A stretch of DNA of 45,062 nucleotides from Nocardioides allogilvus (GTDB lineage Bacteria; Actinomycetota; Actinomycetes; Propionibacteriales; Nocardioidaceae): assembly GCF_003047285.1 (NCBI RefSeq), contig NZ_PZYX01000018.1, positions 1-45,062 on the forward strand. The letters are read 5' to 3'. Each line of letters begins with the position of its first letter. Position 1 is the stretch's first letter. The position numbers and the translations under genes are program-made. The notes under the pieces are model-generated. The model had not been told where the DNA came from. It saw only the letters and a list, made by a program, of their open reading frames with translations, and did no database searches. Below are positions 39,863 through 45,062 of the stretch, piece by piece.

Positions 39863-41044
39863 ATGAACACCGCCCTGAACGCCGTCGAGGAACGAGCCGA
39901 CGAGCTCGCCGCCCTCGGCGAGTCCAACGAGAAGCTGGGCCGGCTCGACGACTCGACGGCCAAGATCCTGCGCGACACCGGCGTCATCAAGATGCTGCAG
40001 CCCGCTGAGCACGGCGGCGCCGAGGCGCACCCGCGCGACTTCGCGGAGACCGTCATGCGGATCGCCTCCCTCGACGGTGCGACCGGCTGGGTGGCCGGCA
40101 TCGTCGGCGTGCACCCGTGGGAGATGGCGATGTGCGACGCCGGCGTCCAGGAGCAGATCTGGGGCGCCGACGACGAGACCTGGATCGCGTCGCCGTACGC
40201 GCCGATGGGCATCCTGAAGCCGGTCGACGGCGGCTACCTCTTCAACGGTCGCTGGCAGTTCTCGTCCGGCACCGACCACTGCCAGTGGATCTTCCTCGGC
40301 GCCTTCCTCGGTGACGAGAACGGCGACCGGCTGATGCCGCCGCAGAACTACCACGTGATCCTGCCGCGGTCGGACTACACGATCGTCGAGGACTCGTGGG
40401 ACGTCGTCGGCCTGCGCGGCACCGGCTCCAAGGACATCATCGTCAAGGACGCGTTCATCCCGACCGAGCGTGCCGTCGCGTTCAGCACGATGATGGACGG
40501 CTCCGCGCTGGCGGCCTCGGGCCGCACCAACCCGACCTACGCCGTGCCCTTCACGACGATCTTCCCGCTCGGCATCACCAGCGCCGTGATCGGCATCGCC
40601 GAGGGCGCGCTGGCGCACCACATGGCCTACCAGCGCACCCGCGTGCAGGTGACCGGCACCCAGGTGACCGACGACCCCTACGTGCTGTTCGCGATCTCCG
40701 CCGCCGCCGAGGAGATCAAGGCCTCGCGGACCGCCCTGCTGTCCAACGTGACCTCGATCTACGACAAGGTCGCCGCGGGGGAGCAGATCACGTTCAACGA
40801 GCGCGCCGCCTCTCGCCGTACGCAGGTCGCCGCCGCCTGGCGTGCCGTCCGCGCGATGGACGAGATCGTCGCTCGCTCCGGCGGCAACGGCCTGCGGATG
40901 GACAACCCGATGCAGCGCTTCTGGCGTGACGGCCACATGGGCCTGGCGCACGCGATCCACGTGCCCGGCTCGGTGTTCCACGCGACGGCGCTGACCGACC
41001 TCGACGTCGTGCCGCCGCCCGGCCCGATGCTCTCGATGATCTAA
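39863..41044 (+). CDS. hsaA: HsaA-like flavin-dependent monooxygenase (acyl-CoA dehydrogenase fold)
   Basis: The 393-aa protein has the acyl-CoA dehydrogenase fold used by group D flavin monooxygenases. It shows LQPAEHGGAEAHPRDFAETVMRIASLDGATGWVAGIVGVH, GRWQFSSGTDHCQWIFLGA, DVVGLRGTGSKDI and SGGNGLRMDNPMQRFWRDGHMGLAH. HsaA hydroxylates 3-HSA at C4 to a catechol, using flavin reduced by HsaB. It is followed by an HsaC-like dioxygenase 11 nt later and preceded by a 63-nt gap with a small TCCCG/CGGGA hairpin. The assignment rests on motif and neighbourhood agreement; the substrate is inferred. Confidence 0.86.
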   Translation: MNTALNAVEERADELAALGESNEKLGRLDDSTAKILRDTGVIKMLQPAEHGGAEAHPRDFAETVMRIASLDGATGWVAGIVGVHPWEMAMCDAGVQEQIWGADDETWIASPYAPMGILKPVDGGYLFNGRWQFSSGTDHCQWIFLGAFLGDENGDRLMPPQNYHVILPRSDYTIVEDSWDVVGLRGTGSKDIIVKDAFIPTERAVAFSTMMDGSALAASGRTNPTYAVPFTTIFPLGITSAVIGIAEGALAHHMAYQRTRVQVTGTQVTDDPYVLFAISAAAEEIKASRTALLSNVTSIYDKVAAGEQITFNERAASRRTQVAAAWRAVRAMDEIVARSGGNGLRMDNPMQRFWRDGHMGLAHAIHVPGSVFHATALTDLDVVPPPGPMLSMI

Positions 41045-41055
41045 GGAGACGTGCG

Positions 41056-41973
41056 ATGACGCAGATCCGTGGCCTCGGCTACCTCAAGGTGCAGTCCCAG
41101 GACGTCGCGCGCTGGCGCGAGCTGACCGTGGACGCGCTCGGCTTCCAGGAGACGACCGGCCCCGTGGAGGGCGGTCTCTACCTGCGCATGGACGAGCGCG
41201 AGTCGCGCCTCGTCGTGCTGCCCGGCGCGTCCGACCGCGTGCTCGCCGTCGGCTGGGAGGTCCGCGACCAGTTCGGCCTCGCGGAGATCGGCCGTTCGGT
41301 CGAGGCCGCCGGCTACGTGGTCAAGGAGCTCGGCCAGGCCGAGTGCGACGAGCGCGGCGTCGAAGCGGCGATCGCGTTCGACGACCCCGCAGGTACGCCT
41401 GTCGAGGTGTTCTTCGGACCGCGGCTCGACCACAGCCCGGTGCTGACCGGACTCGCGCAGAAGTTCGTCACCGGCGACCAGGGCCTGGGCCACGTCGTGC
41501 TGCCGACGACCGCGATGGAGGAGACGGTCGAGTTCTACACCGAGGTGCTCGGCTTCCTGCCCCGCGGAGCGATCCGGCTGGGGGAGAAGGGCGCCGCCGC
41601 GGTTGGTACGCCGAGGCGCGTGCGCTTCATGGGCGTGAACGCGCGCCACCACAGCCTGGCCGTCGTGCCCGCCCCGCACGGTGACCCGCCCGGGCTGGTG
41701 CACCTGATGGTGGAGGTCGACTCGCTCGACGCCGTCGGGCGTGCCCTCGACAACGTGAACCGCGCCGGCTTCTCGATCTCGTCCACCCTCGGGCGCCACA
41801 CCAACGACCACATGGTCTCGTTCTACGTCCGCGCCCCCGGCGGCTGGGACCTGGAGTACGGCGTCGAGGGCATGACCGTCGACGAGACCTACTACACGGC
41901 CGAGGAGATCACCGCGGACTCCTACTGGGGCCACGACTGGTCGGGATCCGAGCCGCTCGCCGCGTTCTCGTGA
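41056..41973 (+). CDS. hsaC: Extradiol ring-cleavage dioxygenase, HsaC-like
   Basis: The 305-aa two-domain vicinal oxygen chelate protein is a type I extradiol dioxygenase. The iron ligands are His146 (GLGHVVLP), His216 (VHLMVEVD) and Glu267 (WDLEYG), one residue off the numbering of the mycobacterial HsaC. The active-site His pair RHHSLAV and NDHMVSFYV are present. HsaC cleaves the catechol 3,4-DHSA between C4 and C5. GAGG-type ribosome site AAGGAG lies 7 nt upstream. It overlaps the next flavoprotein gene by 4 nt. Confidence 0.9.
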   Translation: MTQIRGLGYLKVQSQDVARWRELTVDALGFQETTGPVEGGLYLRMDERESRLVVLPGASDRVLAVGWEVRDQFGLAEIGRSVEAAGYVVKELGQAECDERGVEAAIAFDDPAGTPVEVFFGPRLDHSPVLTGLAQKFVTGDQGLGHVVLPTTAMEETVEFYTEVLGFLPRGAIRLGEKGAAAVGTPRRVRFMGVNARHHSLAVVPAPHGDPPGLVHLMVEVDSLDAVGRALDNVNRAGFSISSTLGRHTNDHMVSFYVRAPGGWDLEYGVEGMTVDETYYTAEEITADSYWGHDWSGSEPLAAFS

Positions 41974-43367
41974 ACGACGTCCTGGTCGTCGGCTTCGGTG
42001 CCGCCGGTGCCGCGGCCGCGATCGCTGCCGCCTCCTCGGGAGCCTCCGTCCGCGTGCTGGAGCGGGCGAGTGGTCCGGGAGGGTCGTCAGCGCTGTCGGG
42101 TGGCGAGATCTACCTCGGTGGCGGCACGGCGGTGCAGCGCGCCTGCGGAGTCAGCGACACCCCTGACGACATGTTCGCCTTCCTGTCCGCCGCTCTGGGC
42201 CCGCACGCGGACACCGAGAAGCTCCGGCTCTACTGCGACGGCTCCGTCGAGCACTTCGACTGGCTCGTCGCGTGCGGCATCGACTTCCAGCACAGCCTCT
42301 TCGAGGGGCCGACCTGGATGCCGCCGACCACCGACGGACTGATGTGGCTGGGCGAGGACGCCTGGCCCTACAACGAGATCGCCAAGCCGGCGCCTCGTGG
42401 CCACCGCGGCAGGGCGCCCTACTTCGCCGGGCAGGTCGTGATGGACGCGCTGATCGCGCACGCGACGTCCCTGGGGGTCCAGGTCGAGGTCGACACCCGC
42501 GCCACGTCGCTCGTCGTCGAGGACGGCCGGGTCGTGGGCGTGAGGGCGCGTCGCTACGGCGCGGACGTCTCGTTCGAGGCGGACGCCGTGGTCCTCACGA
42601 CCGGCGGCTTCGTCGACAACGACCAGATGCTGGCCGACCATGCGCCGTACCTCCTCGGTCACGGCAAGGTCAGTGACGGGCTCGACGACGGCAGCGGGAT
42701 CCTGATGGCGCAGGCCGTCGGTGCGGCCACCCGCCGGATGTCGATGGTGGAGGCGGCCTACACCGCCCTGCCAGAGATGGTCTGTCGCGGGATGCTGGTC
42801 AACGCGCGGGGGCAGCGGTTCATCAACGAGGACGTCTATCCGGGCCTCTACAGCCACGCCGCCCTTCACCAGCCCGGCCCCTGCTGGGTGATCATCGACG
42901 AGGCCGGCTACGACGCGATCGCCGACCCGTGGGGCGTGCGCCCCTCCTTCGCAGCCGAGACGGCCGAGGAGCTCGGCGCCGAGCTGGGTCTGCCGAACGG
43001 GGCGCTCGAGGCGACCGTCGCGGCCTACAACCGGGACGCGGCCAACGGCCAGGATCCCGTGTTCCACAAGGACTCCCGCTGGCTGCGCCCGCTCACCGGC
43101 GGCCTGGCTGCGGTCGACCCCCGGCTCGGGTTCAACGCCACCGAGAGCACGGTCTCCGGGACCGGGTTCTCCGGCTTGACCCTGGGTGGGCTGCACACGA
43201 CGCCGGACGGCTCGGTGCTGTCGCTCGCGGGGGACCCGATCCCGGGGCTCTTCGCCGCCGGCCGAGCCTCGTCCGGGATGCACGGCGAGGGCTACATCAG
43301 CGGGACCTCGCTGGGCGACGGCACCTTCTTCGGCCGTCGAGCAGGGCGTACGGCGGCGGGCTCGTGA
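41970..43367 (+). CDS. Second FAD-dependent oxidoreductase, fumarate reductase/KstD superfamily
   Basis: The 465-aa flavoprotein starts VLVVGFGAAGAAAAIAAASSG with the FAD loop, then SALSGGEIYLGGGTAVQ. It ends LFAAGRASSGMHGEGYISGTSLGDGTFFGRRAG. The C-terminal Tyr-x-x-Gly-Pro-Gly motif of KstD is replaced, and the ending resembles flavoproteins often found beside steroid genes (possibly delta-4-(5-alpha)-dehydrogenase-like or reductase-like). It may desaturate or reduce another ring position, but I cannot name the reaction. It is coupled by overlaps of 4 nt on both sides with the HsaC-like and SnoaL/DUF1214 genes. Confidence 0.8.
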   Translation: MNDVLVVGFGAAGAAAAIAAASSGASVRVLERASGPGGSSALSGGEIYLGGGTAVQRACGVSDTPDDMFAFLSAALGPHADTEKLRLYCDGSVEHFDWLVACGIDFQHSLFEGPTWMPPTTDGLMWLGEDAWPYNEIAKPAPRGHRGRAPYFAGQVVMDALIAHATSLGVQVEVDTRATSLVVEDGRVVGVRARRYGADVSFEADAVVLTTGGFVDNDQMLADHAPYLLGHGKVSDGLDDGSGILMAQAVGAATRRMSMVEAAYTALPEMVCRGMLVNARGQRFINEDVYPGLYSHAALHQPGPCWVIIDEAGYDAIADPWGVRPSFAAETAEELGAELGLPNGALEATVAAYNRDAANGQDPVFHKDSRWLRPLTGGLAAVDPRLGFNATESTVSGTGFSGLTLGGLHTTPDGSVLSLAGDPIPGLFAAGRASSGMHGEGYISGTSLGDGTFFGRRAGRTAAGS

Positions 43368-44992
43368 GCGCCCGCGACGAGATCGTCGAGGCGCTGGCTG
43401 CGTTCGCGACTGCGACCGATCAACGCGACTGGGCGACGATCCGCTCGTTGCTGGCGCCGGACGCGTTCGCCTACAGCAGCTCCGGGCCCGACGCCATCGT
43501 GGCGCAGATGCAGGCCCACCTCGGTGGGTGCGGCCCGACCCAGCACCTGCTGGGCAACCACCGCGTCACCATCGATGGCGACACGGCCCGGTCGCTCAGC
43601 TCTGCACGCGTCCACCACGTCGGCGCCGGCCCGAAGGCAGGATCGTCCTACGAGTGCCTGGGGGACTACGACGACTCCTGGGTCCCCGGCCCCGGTGGGT
43701 GGCGCATCGTGCGCAGGAAGTTCGAGATCAGGATCGATAGAGGGGACTTCGGAGTGCTTCGTCCAACCGATCAACAGGGGGCGCTCGACACCCCGCAGCA
43801 GCTCGCTCTCGAGGCGCGTGCGCTCGAGCTGTGGCGCTCCGAGCCGGTGCGACGCGCGGCCGACGGAGTCCGGGAGCTCTATCGCGCCGACACGCAGGCT
43901 GCGACCCCCAGCGGTCTGGCCTCGGTGGACTCTGCTGCCGAGGCGATCGCCTTCGTCGCCGCGCTGTATGCCGTGATCGACGACCCGGCGAACCCCGAGC
44001 TCCTGTGGCTGGCCAACGCCGCGCACGAGTGGGCGGCGCTCAGCGTCCCCGGCTCCGGTTATGGCATCGACAACCCCGACAACGTGCACCGCCGAGCCGC
44101 GATCGACGGTGTCTCGGAATACGTCGTCCGCGGCTCATCGCCGACCGGCCAGCGGCCCGAGCAGCAGTCGTTCATCGTCTACGCCGAGCCCGCACCGGGC
44201 GAGCCGGTGACCCGTGAGGGCGCCGACATCCTGGGCGTCCTGGTCAGCGACGCCATGGTGACCAATGCCGACGGGACGTTCGAGGTGACGGTGGGCCCGT
44301 CGGAGGCCGACGGGCGGCCCAACCACATCCAGACACGGGAGGGCGCCACCCACCTGCTGGTGCGTGACCTGCTCTCTGACTGGACCTGCCAGCTGCCGAC
44401 GCGCCTGAGCATCGAGCGGGTCTCCGGCGCTCCCTCCACCCCGGCGAGCAGGGAATCGGCAGAGCACGCGGCCGCCCTGCTCGCCGAGCTGGGGCGCTAC
44501 TGGGTCACGTATGACAACGAGTTCATCTTCATCAGGCCGGTCAACGAGCTCGTGCAGCCGCGTCCGCGCCCGTTCGGGATGTCGGTGGCCGGCCACTTCG
44601 CCCTCGACGAGGGGGAGGGGCTGCTGGTCACCGTGGACCAGGCCGGAGCCCGCTACATCGGCTTCGAGGTCACGGATCCCTGGGGCGTCGCGCGGGAGTA
44701 CGTCGAGCGCACCGGCAGCCTCAGCTCCAGCCAGGCCCGCGCGAATGCCGATGGCTCGATCACCTGGATCATCAGCCCTGACGACCCCGGCGTGTGGAAC
44801 TGGCTCGACACCGCCGGCCTCTCCTGCGGCATGCTGGCGATCCGCTGGCAGGGGGGAACTCTCGCTGAGGACCCGGTGCGTGAAGTGCGGGTCGTTCGTC
44901 TGGCTGACATCACGCCGGACATCACGCCGGGGGAGCGGGTCGCCCAGCTTCGCGAGCGCAAGGTGAGAGTTGAGTCCCCGATAGTGGTGTAG
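43364..44992 (+). CDS. Fusion of an NTF2-fold (SnoaL-like) domain and a DUF1214 protein
   Basis: The 542-aa reading frame has an N-terminal SnoaL_4-like domain (residues about 1-128: VEALAAFATATDQRDWATIRSLLAPD, GGWRIVRRKFEI) joined without a stop to a DUF1214-type protein. The latter includes LLWLANAAHEWAALSVPGSGYGIDNPDN and a C-terminal part FGMSVAGHFALDEGEGLLVTVDQAGARYIGFEVTDPWG. NTF2-fold domains bind hydrophobic ligands and include steroid isomerases; DUF1214 has no established activity as far as I know. An internal GTG at 43754 with GAGGGG upstream could start the second part separately. It overlaps the preceding flavoprotein by 4 nt and ends the visible catabolic operon with a TAG stop. 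Confidence 0.72.
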   Translation: MSARDEIVEALAAFATATDQRDWATIRSLLAPDAFAYSSSGPDAIVAQMQAHLGGCGPTQHLLGNHRVTIDGDTARSLSSARVHHVGAGPKAGSSYECLGDYDDSWVPGPGGWRIVRRKFEIRIDRGDFGVLRPTDQQGALDTPQQLALEARALELWRSEPVRRAADGVRELYRADTQAATPSGLASVDSAAEAIAFVAALYAVIDDPANPELLWLANAAHEWAALSVPGSGYGIDNPDNVHRRAAIDGVSEYVVRGSSPTGQRPEQQSFIVYAEPAPGEPVTREGADILGVLVSDAMVTNADGTFEVTVGPSEADGRPNHIQTREGATHLLVRDLLSDWTCQLPTRLSIERVSGAPSTPASRESAEHAAALLAELGRYWVTYDNEFIFIRPVNELVQPRPRPFGMSVAGHFALDEGEGLLVTVDQAGARYIGFEVTDPWGVAREYVERTGSLSSSQARANADGSITWIISPDDPGVWNWLDTAGLSCGMLAIRWQGGTLAEDPVREVRVVRLADITPDITPGERVAQLRERKVRVESPIVV

Positions 44993-45062
44993 CGCGGTCG
45001 CTGAGTTCGTCACCGGCGTGTACGCCAAACGCAGACGCGGCCACCGCGCGATCCTTCGAGTC
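44993..45062. other. Window end, no feature recognised
   Basis: Seventy bases follow the last stop codon. I see no start codon with a ribosome site, strong hairpin or RNA gene here. Confidence 0.5.

Overview
The window is high-GC actinobacterial chromosomal DNA, and Nocardioides or a close relative fits best. Supporting signs are strong G/C third-position bias, frequent GTG starts, TGA stops, many apparently leaderless genes (TANNNT box 6-8 nt before ATG/GTG), and genes for F420 enzymes and steroid-type ring degradation. No name can be proven from the sequence alone.

Layout. (1) 1-155: the 3' part of a 5S rRNA gene and its terminator, the end of an rRNA operon. (2) 311-10508: a short SSB, a DUF1015 protein (minus strand), then a forward block HAD phosphatase / 71-aa protein / tlyA / nadK / recN / steA / steB / pyrG. 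(3) 10592-18413: pepN (minus), a NUDIX hydrolase, ald, xerD and a DUF3516 helicase. (4) 18424-21068: a gluconate unit gntK / GntR-FCD regulator / gntP. (5) 21365-30342: a ParA-like ATPase, a small ribbon-helix-helix-like protein, scpA, scpB, rluB, a chloramphenicol-phosphotransferase-like kinase, aroH, tyrA, cmk, plsC and der. Blocks 2, 3 and 5 follow the order known around Rv1692-Rv1713 of Mycobacterium tuberculosis. The additions here are pepN, ald, the helicase, the gnt unit, the RHH-like gene, the kinase, aroH/tyrA and plsC. (6) 30352-32365: small envelope and stress-type genes. (7) 32553-34532: F420:NADP oxidoreductase, an NTF2-fold protein and an F420-type LLM oxidoreductase. (8) 34740-44992: an IclR regulator and a steroid-type module: flavin reductase (HsaB-like), hydrolase (HsaD-like), 3-ketosteroid dehydrogenase-like flavoprotein, KshB-like reductase, HsaA-like oxygenase, HsaC-like extradiol dioxygenase, a second flavoprotein and an NTF2/DUF1214 fusion.

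How the genes work together. Blocks 2-5 are mostly housekeeping: nucleotide synthesis (pyrG, cmk, nadK), chromosome maintenance (recN, xerD, scpAB, ParA-like), ribosome maturation (tlyA, rluB, der), cell separation (steA/steB) and aromatic amino acids (aroH, tyrA). Block 8 would desaturate a ketosteroid-like A ring, hydroxylate the aromatised ring, cleave it in meta fashion and hydrolyse the product. The oxygenase partner of the KshB-like reductase and the later HsaE/F/G steps are not in the window.

The most notable signals are in the DNA between genes. Three TAG stop codons are embedded in the -10 box of the next, apparently leaderless gene. Two tandem hairpins with a compensatory base pair lie between pyrG and pepN. 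A 15-bp palindrome sits in the gntP promoter. A cluster of TGCACAG motifs precedes the ParA-like gene. Near-identical 24-bp repeats flank the inserted kinase gene. A large AT-rich inverted repeat precedes the IclR gene.
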